64,000 nt of DNA, taken from the NCBI GenBank assembly GCA_963835085.1, contig CAWIED010000001.1, positions 1,860,001-1,924,000 of the forward strand, written 5' to 3'. Both the position numbers and the translations under genes were made by a program. Below are positions 9,704-21,421 of the stretch, one piece after another. How positions within the stretch are numbered: the stretch's first letter is position 1; each line of letters begins with the position of its first letter. Under the pieces are notes generated by a model. That model did no database searches and was not told where the DNA came from. It saw only the letters and a program-made list of their open reading frames with translations. The stretch comes from JBDIAG01 sp963835085 (GTDB taxonomy: Bacteria > Actinomycetota > Actinomycetes > Actinomycetales > CAWJMD01).

Positions 9704-10513
9704 ATGGCCCCTATGGATGCACGCGAGAACCCCCGCGAGCCCGAAGAGGCCGGATCGGGCCGTTTGTCGGCTCTCCTCAACGGCGTGGCCGTGCTGCGTT
9801 CATTCAGCACCGCTGAACCGCTGCTCGGGGTCACGGAGATCTCGGCGAAGGTCGGCCTGCACAAGTCCAGCGTCTCCCGCATTCTGGCGACTCTGGAGCA
9901 GGCCGACCTGGTGGAGCGCGACCCCACCTCACGCCGGTTCCGGCTGGGGCTGGGCGTGATCGAGCTGGCCGGCCCGTTGCTCGCGGATCTCGACGTACGC
10001 CGGGTCGCGTATCCCCTGCTCGTCGATCTGTCGCACCGAACCGGTGAGACCGCGGCGCTCATGGTGTGGAACGGTGCCGCCGCGGTCTGTGTGGAACAGG
10101 TGGCCAGCCCGCACGAGGTGAAGCACACGACCGCGATCGGCGTCCGGTATGCCACGGCGGCGAGCGCCAGCGTGCAGGTGCTGGCCTCGACGCTGCCCCG
10201 CGAGCAGGTTCGTCGACTGGTGGAGGCGGGCGCCCTCACCGGGCCGGGGCTCTCCACGACCGACGACTATCTCGACGACCTCACCGACGTGCGACGCAGC
10301 GCCGCCGCCACGAACTATGGCCGCACGAGTGTCGACGAAGTGGGCGTAGCCGCGGGCGTCTTCGACCATCGGGGCGAGCAAGTGGCCGCGGTGCTCCTAT
10401 CGGCACCCCGGTTCCGGGTCTCCGCCGAACAGGTGGTCGCTCTCGTAGACGCCGTGAGCGAGACGGCCGACGCCGTGACAGCGCGACTGGGTGGCGTCAG
10501 ACGCGTGGCTTAG
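9704..10513 (+). CDS. IclR-family transcriptional regulator
   Basis: A 269-residue regulator of normal IclR length. The N-terminal winged helix (about residues 20-85) includes LNGVAVLRSF, LGVTEISAKVGLHKSSVSRI and the wing SRRFRLGLG. The C-terminal effector domain shows the typical TGETAALMVWNG and VAAGVFDHRGEQVAA stretches. IclR proteins sense small carboxylates or catabolites and usually control the adjacent catabolic operon. It lies 74 bases after creatinase on the same strand and may autoregulate with it. The palindrome at 6990-7006 is a possible binding site. ATG 9704 was used; ATG 9713 is an equally possible start because no strong ribosome site is present. Confidence 0.9.
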   Translation: MAPMDARENPREPEEAGSGRLSALLNGVAVLRSFSTAEPLLGVTEISAKVGLHKSSVSRILATLEQADLVERDPTSRRFRLGLGVIELAGPLLADLDVRRVAYPLLVDLSHRTGETAALMVWNGAAAVCVEQVASPHEVKHTTAIGVRYATAASASVQVLASTLPREQVRRLVEAGALTGPGLSTTDDYLDDLTDVRRSAAATNYGRTSVDEVGVAAGVFDHRGEQVAAVLLSAPRFRVSAEQVVALVDAVSETADAVTARLGGVRRVA

Positions 10514-10575
10514 GGCGCCTGTGATCGGCGAGTCGGTGAGTACCTGTGGCGGGCTGCGCTGGGTATCGTCGGCGG

Positions 10576-11478
10576 GTGGCCGTACCCGAGATCTTCCCGC
10601 CCAGCCCCAAAGCCGTGCTGCAAGACCTGCTCGACACGATGGACGTGCGTCGGGTGGGCAGCGACGAAGGCGACCGGGAGCTCTTCGAGGGGGCCCGCTA
10701 CACCCGGTTCCCGTCCCGGCGGGTCTTCGGCGGGCAGGTGCTGGGCCAGTCGTTGATGGCAGCAAGCCTCACGGTCGACCCCGCGCGACCCGTGCATTCC
10801 ATGCACGGCTACTTCCTGCGCCCGGGCGACCCGCTGGTGCCCATCGTGTTCGAGGTGGAGAACCTGCGCGACGGTCACTCGTTCAGCTCGCGGCGGGTGC
10901 TCGCCATTCAACACAGCCGTCCGATCGCAGGTATGTCAGCCTCGTTCCAGGTGCATGCCGACGGCCTCGATCACGCCGACACGATGCCTGAGGTACCCGG
11001 CCCCGAATCGCTGCCCACGACTGCCGAACTGCTCGGCCACCTCAATGACCCGACCGCCCAATATTGGTCGCACGAGCGGCCTTTCGACGTTCGGCACGTG
11101 ACGCAACCCATCTATGTGGCGGCCGATCCCAACGCCGAGTCGACCATGGCGGTATGGATGCGCACCGTCGCCCCCTTGCCCGATCTGCAGCTGCTGCATC
11201 GGGCGTTGCTGGCCTACGCCAGCGACTACACGATGCTCGAGCCGATCCTGCGACGACAGGGCCTGTCGTGGATCAGCGACAAAACCATGGCCAGCCTCGA
11301 TCACGCTATGTGGTGGCATCGTCCGGTGAAGGTGGACGAGTGGCTGCTCTACACCCTGTCGACCCCGTCCGCCTCCGGGGGCCGAGGGCTCGGCGTGGGC
11401 CGCATCTTCTCCCAGGACGGCGCACTGGTGGCCTCGGTGGCCCAGGAGGGCATGGTGCGGCTCCCTCGTAGGGAGTGA
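10576..11478 (+). CDS. tesB: Acyl-CoA thioesterase II (TesB)
   Basis: A 300-residue double-hotdog thioesterase. Conserved stretches include RVFGGQVLGQSL near residue 55, the HSMHGYFLRPGD block, SFSSRRV, and near the C-terminus SLDHAMWWHRP, which carries the family's catalytic Asp region. TesB proteins hydrolyse medium- to long-chain acyl-CoA in the cytosol. The start is taken as GTG 10576 (VAVPEIFPPS), which matches where family members begin; an in-frame GTG at 10546 would add ten unconserved residues. The gene sits 62 bases after the IclR gene but has no clear functional link to creatine use. Confidence 0.9.
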   Translation: MAVPEIFPPSPKAVLQDLLDTMDVRRVGSDEGDRELFEGARYTRFPSRRVFGGQVLGQSLMAASLTVDPARPVHSMHGYFLRPGDPLVPIVFEVENLRDGHSFSSRRVLAIQHSRPIAGMSASFQVHADGLDHADTMPEVPGPESLPTTAELLGHLNDPTAQYWSHERPFDVRHVTQPIYVAADPNAESTMAVWMRTVAPLPDLQLLHRALLAYASDYTMLEPILRRQGLSWISDKTMASLDHAMWWHRPVKVDEWLLYTLSTPSASGGRGLGVGRIFSQDGALVASVAQEGMVRLPRRE

Positions 11479-11533
11479 CTGGCGACGGGCCGATTGAGAC
11501 CCGCCGCGCTGTCCCGGTCTGCGGTGAGCGGGG

Positions 11534-12506
11534 TCAGAGCCCCCAACCAGGGTCGATCATCGGCCCGGAGGCCTCGGTACGCCCGGCTTCGATAGCCGTT
11601 GCAAGCTGCACCAACCGCCGCGCCGGCGCCGGCAACTCAGCCAGTCGTGACCACACCGCTCGCAGCGGCCGCTCCACCATCAGCCCCTCCACCATGACCG
11701 CGCGCAGCTCCCCGGCTGCAACCGCTGCCTGCACCGCGTGCTCCGACAGCACCGCTGGCCCTATCCCCGCTGCCACGGCCACCCGCACAGCGGCGTTGCT
11801 CGTCAGCTCCAGAGGCCGGCGACACCAGGGACATGGGCCCGAGTGCCTGCTCGAAGCTCACTCTGGTGCCCGACCCTGGCTCGCGGACGACGAGCCTGGT
11901 GTGGGCCACCTCGTCCAGCGTGATCGGACGAGTGCGCCGGACCCATTCGTGCTCGGGTGAGACGACCACCACGAGCCGGTCTCGACTGACCTCCTGCGAC
12001 TCGACCGGAACGCCGAGAGTGGTTGGCAGCTGGGGGCTCTCGACGAAGCCGATGACGCCGCCGAGATTCACCCGGAGCCCCACCTCGGCGGAGTTGCCCA
12101 CCGAGAGCGCAACACTGACGTCCGGATTCTCCCGGCGCAACGCGGCCAGCCAGCGCGGCAGCAGATCTTCGGCGATGGTCTGACTTGCAGCCACCGTGAC
12201 CGTAGGCGCCGCCGGTGCCGCGAGCGCCGCCACTCCCGCGAGCAGCCGCTGGTTGGCCTCGACAACCGCGCGCGCCCAGTCGACCACGAGTCCGCCGTCG
12301 GCCGTCAGCGTGCTGCCGCGGGCTCCACGCCGGACGAGCCGCACCTTGAGCTGTCGTTCCAGCCGGCGCAGGGCCCGCGAGGCGTTCGGCTGGGCGACGC
12401 CGATCGCCCTGGCGCCTGCCCCCACTCCACCGTGCTCGGCCACGGCGACCAGCACGAGAAGGTCTCCCACATTGGGTAGCCGATGGGGCTCGATCAGGAG
12501 GCTCAT
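11534..12506 (-). pseudogene. LysR-family regulator with a frameshift (YeiE/CysB type)
   Basis: The N-terminal winged helix (GVAQPNASRALRRLERQL) and most of the effector domain are intact from ATG 12506 to about 11820. There the frame leaves the family pattern and becomes a low-complexity Gly/Arg/Ala read-through. The true C-terminus continues in another frame as ELTSNAAVRVAVAAGIG...PMIDPGWGL, ending at 11534. Removing one G in the minus-strand run CCGGCCTCTGG (about 11810-11822) restores one open frame of about 320 residues, the normal LysR length. This is either a recent +1 mutation or a sequencing error. The gene is divergent from a YeiH-type transporter, the same pairing as YeiE/YeiH. Confidence 0.8.
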
Positions 12507-12534
12507 CGGCGCACTATCTCATATCTATAGCGAT

Positions 12535-13641
12535 ATGGCTGCGATGCCAAAGTGCTGTCTAGTGGGATATGGCCTGAAGGCCGAAAGTAGGAGGGTGCTC
12601 AAGACTCGCCCTTCGCTCGCCAGCCGCGCTCTCGCCATCTCGCCCCTGTTCGACCGGTTGCTCACGCCGTTGCCAGGCGTAGGGCTTGCACTTGCCGCGG
12701 CGGGGGTGGCCGTCGTACTGAATCTGTGGGTGCCGGCGCTCAGTCCGCTGTTGGTGGCGATCGTGCTGGGGGCGGCGCTGAGCAACCTGGCGGGCATCGC
12801 ACACCGCGCCCCGGGCCTTCAGCCCGGACTGGCCGTGGCCTCGAAGAGCTTTCTCCGGCTGGGCATCGTGGCGCTGGGCCTGCAGCTGGTGCTCACCGAT
12901 ATAGCGGCCCTCGGCTGGGGCGTGGTCTTGGGGGTGGCGGGTGTGGTGGCCGGCGGCATCGGGGCGACCCTGCTGGCCGGTCGCTGGCTCAAGGTTGCTC
13001 CGTCGCAGACTCTGTTGATCGCGTGCGGCTTTTCGATCTGCGGGGCAGCTGCGGTGGCCGGCATCGACGGTGTGCTCACCAGACGCAAGAGCGAGGAGAC
13101 CGCGACTGCCGTGGCTCTTGTGGTGGTATTCGGCACGGTCATGATCGGGGTGCTGCCCGCCCTGGCGGGCGTGCTCGGACTCGATTCACACGCCTCGGGC
13201 ATATGGGCGGGGGCGTGCATTCACGAGGTGGCGCAAGTGGTGGCCGCCGGCGCGATCATGGGTGCGCCGGCGCTCAAGGTGGCTGTGGTGGTCAAGCTCG
13301 CCAGAGTGCTGCTGTTGGCGCCAGTGCTGTCGGTGATCTGCTGGCGGCAACGCCGCGAGGCTCCGGTATCGGCCGGTGCCAAGCGGCCCCCGCTGGTGCC
13401 GCTGTTTGTCGTGGGTTTCCTGGCCATGGTTCTGCTGCGCAGCGTCGCCGTACTCCCGGCCGAGTTTCTCGCGGGGGCGAAAATCGTTGAGACGGCATTG
13501 CTTTCCGCCGCGATGTTCGCGCTGGGGTGCTCGGTGCACTGGACGGTCGTGCGCCGGGCCGGCGGGCGCACCCTTGCCCTGGCAGCGGTCGCCACGGGCG
13601 TCGTCACTCTGTTGGGCCTGGGCACCGCCACGCTGACGTGA
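12535..13641 (+). CDS. YeiH/UPF0324-family membrane protein, putative sulfate exporter
   Basis: About 368 residues with roughly ten hydrophobic segments. Family-typical stretches include LVAIVLGAALSNL, LRLGIVALGLQL, ACGFSICGAAAVAGI and GACIHEVAQVVAAGA. Members are annotated as sulfate or organosulfonate exporters, or as conserved UPF0324 proteins. The start is uncertain: ATG 12535 and ATG 12544 are in frame but lack a good ribosome site, and GTG 12595 directly abuts AGGAGG. The gene diverges from the broken LysR gene, so regulation from the 28-base shared intergenic region is expected. An ATAT-rich dyad at 12522-12537 lies between the starts. Confidence 0.8.
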   Translation: MAAMPKCCLVGYGLKAESRRVLKTRPSLASRALAISPLFDRLLTPLPGVGLALAAAGVAVVLNLWVPALSPLLVAIVLGAALSNLAGIAHRAPGLQPGLAVASKSFLRLGIVALGLQLVLTDIAALGWGVVLGVAGVVAGGIGATLLAGRWLKVAPSQTLLIACGFSICGAAAVAGIDGVLTRRKSEETATAVALVVVFGTVMIGVLPALAGVLGLDSHASGIWAGACIHEVAQVVAAGAIMGAPALKVAVVVKLARVLLLAPVLSVICWRQRREAPVSAGAKRPPLVPLFVVGFLAMVLLRSVAVLPAEFLAGAKIVETALLSAAMFALGCSVHWTVVRRAGGRTLALAAVATGVVTLLGLGTATLT

Positions 13642-13658
13642 CCTCTGTAGCAGAAGCC

Positions 13659-13689
13659 GCGCGGTGGCGATCATTGATCGCCACCGCGC
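13659..13689. terminator. Bidirectional terminator between the convergent yeiH-like and lon genes
   Basis: A perfect 15-bp inverted repeat (GCGCGGTGGCGATCA and its complement) with a one-base centre at 13674. It sits between the stop of the transporter gene and the stop of lon, followed on the plus strand by GTCTTT. The position between converging genes and the stem strength support termination in both directions. Confidence 0.8.
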
Positions 13690-13734
13690 AGTCTTTGCCG
13701 GGTCAGGCCTTAGAACGAGTCAGCCCTAGCTGGA

Positions 13735-16071
<2,337 letters not shown>

Positions 16072-16089
16072 GAGTGAACAACCTCCAAC

Positions 16090-16110
16090 ATTGAGTGCTA
16101 GAGACTCAAT
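16090..16110. promoter_or_regulatory. HAIR element (HspR operator) upstream of lon
   Basis: ATTGAGT-N7-ACTCAAT matches the HAIR consensus CTTGAGT-N7-ACTCAAG in 6 of 7 bases per arm, including the exact 7-base spacer. It lies 18 bases upstream of the lon start codon. HspR is the heat-shock repressor of actinobacteria, and lon is a known HspR target in streptomycetes. Regulation here is inferred from the motif. Confidence 0.85.
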
Positions 16111-16175
16111 GCTGAAGGAGGCCTTGTTGTTCCCGTCCAGCCGAAGTAGCAAACCGACTGGTCAGAGCCGTCGTC

Positions 16176-16679
16176 TCAGGACAGATCGCGCGAGAACCTA
16201 CAACTGATGCTCTCGAGCCGACGAAGGCTCTCGCTGACGAACGCCGGATATGTGGTCCAGTAGTAGGGCAGCCCGGACAGCGCGATGGCCGCCGCCCATG
16301 CTCGCGCGCGTAGGCGGGTCGGGCGGTCCAGACCGAGCAGATCGGCGTACGCCTCTCGGGCCGTTGAGGGGAGATCCCAGGCGGTGGCGTGTTCGCAGGT
16401 GGGATCGCCGACCGACAGCCCACCAAAGTCGATCACCCCGGCAACGCGCCCGTCGTGGACGATCAGGTTGGTGGGTTTCAGATCCGTATGCATCCAGGTG
16501 TGGCCGAGGTCGGTCTGGTCGAGGGCTTCCGCGTCGTCCCAGACTCGTTGCAGCGCGCGCAGGTCGAGATCGATCGGAAGTCGGGCGCAAGTGGCCAGAT
16601 CCGCAGCGAAGGCCTCGGCTCGTTCCGACAGCCGCCCTCCCCGGTAGTGCTGCAAAGGCGGTTCCCGGCGAGCGGCCAT
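16176..16679 (-). pseudogene. Aminoglycoside phosphotransferase-fold (APH) protein, N-terminally truncated
   Basis: About 167 residues covering only the C-terminal half of an APH/choline-kinase fold. The catalytic loop HTDLKPTNLI and the metal-binding IDFGGLSVGDP are intact. The ATP-binding N-lobe is absent. Reading upstream in frame gives WHCRALQSIDL, which looks like the missing 'LH-x-ID' stretch, then a TGA after about 12 codons (near 16720). Full family members have about 280-300 residues, so this is a remnant of a deleted or recombined gene. Any remaining function is unlikely. It stands alone between lon and a non-coding stretch. Confidence 0.75.
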
Positions 16680-17093
16680 GAGGTCGATGCTCTGCAGGGC
16701 CCGGCAATGCCAGTCTCAACCTGCCCGCACTGGCTGCAACTGCGCACACCATCCCGGTCGAACTGCCCACTCCGCCCGGTCGTCAGGATGTGCCCGCCGC
16801 CGCTGCGTCACGGACTGGGCTGCAGCAGCCACCCCGTTGCGCAATCTCGACTACATCCGTGCAGCCGCCCCGAGCCCTGCGTGCTCACCTCGACCACCTC
16901 CGGCGGCTGCATGTAGTCGAGATTGCGCTACCCACGACTCGCCAACAACCCATCCACCGGGACTCTGAGGTCGCTTCCACCCGTATCACTTGCCGAGATG
17001 CTTCCTCCCAATCTCGACTCCGCCTGGCGTCGCACAGATCGCGAAGCTTCAACGGGGTCCACAAGACGCACCTGAGGTGCTTCCGGGCGACAG
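16680..17093. other. Gene-free stretch of about 410 bp
   Basis: I see no convincing gene here. Open frames on both strands are short and have no family character. The left end (to about 16720) contains decayed sequence of the phosphotransferase remnant. The middle holds the inverted repeat listed separately. The right end reaches the stop of the SRPBCC gene. Confidence 0.7.
16839..16928. repeat. Long inverted repeat, 90-bp element
   Basis: GCGCAATCTCGACTACAT at 16839-16856 recurs as its exact reverse complement at 16911-16928. The homology continues inward (GCAGCCGCC against GGCGGCTGC) after a 4-base insertion on the left arm. Arms are about 27 bases and the loop about 35. It could be a palindromic mobile remnant (MITE or REP-like) or a structured RNA. 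It lies next to a truncated gene, which favours a recombination remnant. Confidence 0.65.
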
Positions 17094-17450
17094 CTATTGC
17101 CCATACGAGAACCGGAGGTCTGCGAAGAAGAGGTAGTTGAGGCGCTTGCGGAGGTGTCCCGTGGTGCTCGGGCTCGGGAGGTCATCAGGAGTGAGCAGCC
17201 TGAACCGCAGCAGGGTCTCGCCCCTCACCGCAGACAGTTCGATGTGCACCTCATCGCGTGGCCGCGTGGGCCATAACGACGACCACACCACCCGTACCGG
17301 CTTCTGCGCGAAGAGCACCACCGGTTCCACCTCGTCGGGCAGCAAGGTAAGCCAGGGCCGGGCTCGTGGCTGGTGGGGATCGACAAGCGATTCCCACACG
17401 ATCTGTGGGGGTGCCGGCAATTTTTGTCCGCGCGCGCCGATCTCCTTCAT
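17094..17450 (-). CDS. SRPBCC (START-like) domain protein
   Basis: A 118-residue protein starting MKEIGARGQKLPAPP. The pattern PAPPQIVWESLVDPHQPRAR...WLTLLPDEVEP resembles small actinobacterial SRPBCC/polyketide-cyclase-like proteins, in which a helix-grip fold binds a hydrophobic ligand. Substrate and role are unknown. ATG 17450 was chosen; it has CGAGG just upstream. Seventeen more in-frame residues upstream look unconserved. The gene diverges from the ThuA-like gene, leaving 79 bases for both promoters. Confidence 0.65.
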   Translation of the reverse strand: MKEIGARGQKLPAPPQIVWESLVDPHQPRARPWLTLLPDEVEPVVLFAQKPVRVVWSSLWPTRPRDEVHIELSAVRGETLLRFRLLTPDDLPSPSTTGHLRKRLNYLFFADLRFSYGQ

Positions 17451-17529
17451 AGCCTCGGAGCGTAGGGGGGGCACAACTCGGGTCACAGCCTTGTCGTGCA
17501 CTCCCCCTGCGAGCCATACCCTGTGCCGC

Positions 17530-18318
17530 GTGGTGATCCAACAAAGTCAGGGTCTTCGAGTACTCGTCTGGGGCGAGAACCAGCATGAACAGATCGATGC
17601 CAACGTCCGGGAGCTCTATCCGCACGGGATGCATACGACCATCGCCGAGGGGATCCGCGAGTCTCTCGGCGTCGGAGTCACGGTCGCGACGGCAACCCTG
17701 GCCGAACCCGAGCATGGGCTCCCCGAGGCTGCGTTGGCAGCGGCCGACGTGCTGGTCTGGTGGGGGCACCGCGCGCACGACGAGGTGGCCGACGAAATCG
17801 TTGAGCGGGTGCATCGACATGTGCTCGCCGGGCTGGGACTCGTCGTGTTGCACTCGGCGCATTGGTCGAAGATCTTCGTCCGGCTGACGGGCACCACGTG
17901 CACCCTGCGCTGGCGCACTGAGCAGGATCGCGAGCTGGTCTGGACGGTAAACCCCACCCACCCGATTGCGGCGGGAGTGCCCAGTCCGATCGTCATCGAC
18001 GCGCAGGAGATGTACGGCGAGTTCTTCGACATCCCGACGCCGGACGAACTGATCTTCATCTCCTCGTTCAGCGGTGGCGAGGTGTTTCGCAGCGGCTGCA
18101 CCTTCCGGCGCGGGCACGGCAAGATCTTCTATTTCTCCCCCGGCGATCAGGTCTTTCCGGTGTACCACCATCCCCACGTGCGGCGCGTTATCGCCAACGG
18201 TTGTGCGTGGGCGGCCTCCGACCGATCAGTGCGCGCCCTCCCAGAACTATTGCATTGCGACAGTGGGCAATTCGAGTTTCAGATCGAGCAGTCAGCGATT
18301 GGGCGTAGTGATGACTGA
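17530..18318 (+). CDS. ThuA-like (glutamine amidotransferase-fold) protein
   Basis: A 262-residue ThuA-domain protein. Recognisable stretches are LRVLVWGENQHEQ at the N-terminus, DVLVWWGHRAHDEV, GLGLVVLHSAHWSK and the C-terminal GHGKIFYFSPGDQVFPVYHHP. ThuA proteins accompany sugar oxidoreductases; in rhizobia ThuA/ThuB convert trehalose and related disaccharides to 3-keto forms. The start is GTG 17530 or 17533, just before the conserved sequence. Its stop overlaps the start of the following Gfo/Idh/MocA oxidoreductase (ATGACTGA), so the two are translationally coupled and probably act on the same sugar or sugar derivative. The exact substrate is unknown. Confidence 0.85.
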   Translation: MVIQQSQGLRVLVWGENQHEQIDANVRELYPHGMHTTIAEGIRESLGVGVTVATATLAEPEHGLPEAALAAADVLVWWGHRAHDEVADEIVERVHRHVLAGLGLVVLHSAHWSKIFVRLTGTTCTLRWRTEQDRELVWTVNPTHPIAAGVPSPIVIDAQEMYGEFFDIPTPDELIFISSFSGGEVFRSGCTFRRGHGKIFYFSPGDQVFPVYHHPHVRRVIANGCAWAASDRSVRALPELLHCDSGQFEFQIEQSAIGRSDD

Positions 18319-19399
18319 ACGCCTGCGACTGCTCCAGGTGGGGGCGGGCAGCATGGGCCGCACCTGGCTCCGCACGATCGCTGCCGACGATCGGGCAGAC
18401 GTAGTTGGCCTCGTCGACCTCGACGAGGGCCTGGCCTCGCGGGCTGCCGTCGAAGCCGGGCTCGGCACTATCGAGGTCGGGACGTCGCTTAGCGAGGTCT
18501 ACCAGCGCTGCGGTGCCGATGCGGTGGTGAACGTGAGCGTTCCGCGGGCGCACTTGCCGGTCAATGCCGAAGCACTCCGGCTGGGGCTGCCGGTGCTATG
18601 CGAGAAGCCACTGTCGGAGTCGTTAGCCGAATGCATCCGCATGGCCGCGCTATCGGAGGTGACCAATCGACTGCTCATGGTTTCGCAGTCGCGTCGCTAT
18701 TTTCCCGCGGTGGCCATGCTCGACCGGCAGTTGGCCGCGCTGGCTGCACCGGTCGGCTACGTGTCATGTCACTACTCGAGATCCGTTCGGATGGGCGGGT
18801 TTCGCGAGCAGATGGCCAATCCGCTATTGATCGACATGGCTATCCACCACTTCGACCTGGCGCGCCGTTTCATCGGCTCGACTCCGGTGTCGGTGGTGGC
18901 CGAGTCGTGGAACCCGCCATGGAGTTGGTACGCGGGAGACGCGTGTGCAACCGCCTCGTTCCTCTTTGAGGGTGGTGCTCGCTTCACCTACACCGGCAGT
19001 TGGTGTGGTGGCGGGCTAGAGACATCCTGGAACGGTGAGTGGCGACTCGCCACAGCATCCGGGACGGCAACCTGGGACGGCGACGGTGCGCCGCAGGCCG
19101 CACGCGACGACGGAACCCCGATTGGCGACCGACTCGGCGAGGAGCCGCAAGAAACCGCGGGTTCACTTCGCGAGTTCATCGACGCCTTGCGTCCGCGAGC
19201 AGACGGTTCGCCCAGCGGGTCACCTGCCGGCGAGGCTCATGACAATGTGTTGAGTGTGGCCATGGTCATGGCGGCGATCAGGTCGGCCGAGGCGGACGGA
19301 GCCCGCATCCACCTCGGCGATGTACTGGCGGAAGCCCGCAACGAGGCCCTCGCCACCGAGCCGGACAGGGCCGTCCGCGAGGTTATTCAGGCACCCTGA
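18311..19399 (+). CDS. Gfo/Idh/MocA-family NAD(P)-dependent oxidoreductase
   Basis: A 362-residue dehydrogenase. The Rossmann fingerprint LLQVGAGSMGRTW is at the N-terminus, VLCEKPLSES carries the family's catalytic EKP motif, and DMAIHHFDLARRF supplies the conserved histidines of the second domain. Such enzymes oxidise sugars, inositols or amino sugars, often to 3-keto products. It overlaps the ThuA-like gene by 8 bases. This gene order recurs in sugar-modification operons and suggests a paired function. ATG 18311 was used. Confidence 0.9.
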   Translation: MTERLRLLQVGAGSMGRTWLRTIAADDRADVVGLVDLDEGLASRAAVEAGLGTIEVGTSLSEVYQRCGADAVVNVSVPRAHLPVNAEALRLGLPVLCEKPLSESLAECIRMAALSEVTNRLLMVSQSRRYFPAVAMLDRQLAALAAPVGYVSCHYSRSVRMGGFREQMANPLLIDMAIHHFDLARRFIGSTPVSVVAESWNPPWSWYAGDACATASFLFEGGARFTYTGSWCGGGLETSWNGEWRLATASGTATWDGDGAPQAARDDGTPIGDRLGEEPQETAGSLREFIDALRPRADGSPSGSPAGEAHDNVLSVAMVMAAIRSAEADGARIHLGDVLAEARNEALATEPDRAVREVIQAP

Positions 19400-19458
19400 T
19401 ACCGCATTCCGGCGCACCTTCAGGACGGATCACGAAACGCGTTGGCCGCGGCGGCTAT

Positions 19459-19487
19459 GCCGACCCGGACGAGGTGCCCGGGTCGGC
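19459..19487. terminator. Hairpin between the oxidoreductase gene and ettA
   Basis: A perfect 10-bp stem, GCCGACCCGG at 19459-19468 and its complement at 19478-19487, with a 9-base loop. It lies between convergent genes. There is no T-run, so it is either a weak bidirectional terminator or a transcript-end stabiliser. Confidence 0.55.
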
Positions 19488-19554
19488 TGTGCATGGTGCG
19501 GGTCGGCGTCATCGGGCCCCCGCGGGAGGCAACGAGGCGGTCGAACGGGTTGCG

Positions 19555-21237
<1,683 letters not shown>

Positions 21238-21314
21238 CGTGCCACGCCTCCGCTGATCTGAGCACGAAATCACCCGCCGCAGGCACCCTACCCGGCCAGC
21301 ACCTCCATCACGGA

Positions 21315-21336
21315 GGGTGGCCAGATTCTGCCACCC
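21315..21336. repeat. Inverted repeat at the host/prophage boundary
   Basis: GGGTGGC and GCCACCC arms flank an 8-base loop between ettA and the integrase. It may be a terminator-like hairpin or part of the attachment region. Which of these it is cannot be decided from one prophage end. Confidence 0.4.
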
Positions 21337-21421
21337 GGGCTAAATCTCCGGCCTCTTGCCACACCTGACGGCGCCGCCCGTCGAAGCCCTCCCAATGAAT
21401 ACACGAGGAGCAGTAATAATC

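Noticed and set aside
12196..12534. Upstream extension of the YeiH-type gene to 12196
   Set aside because: The extra 113 codons run antisense through the LysR gene and encode low-complexity Ser/Arg/Ala sequence with no membrane character.
21238..21421. A tRNA gene as the attachment site
   Set aside because: No cloverleaf-like sequence or conserved T-loop motif can be found between ettA and the first recombinase.
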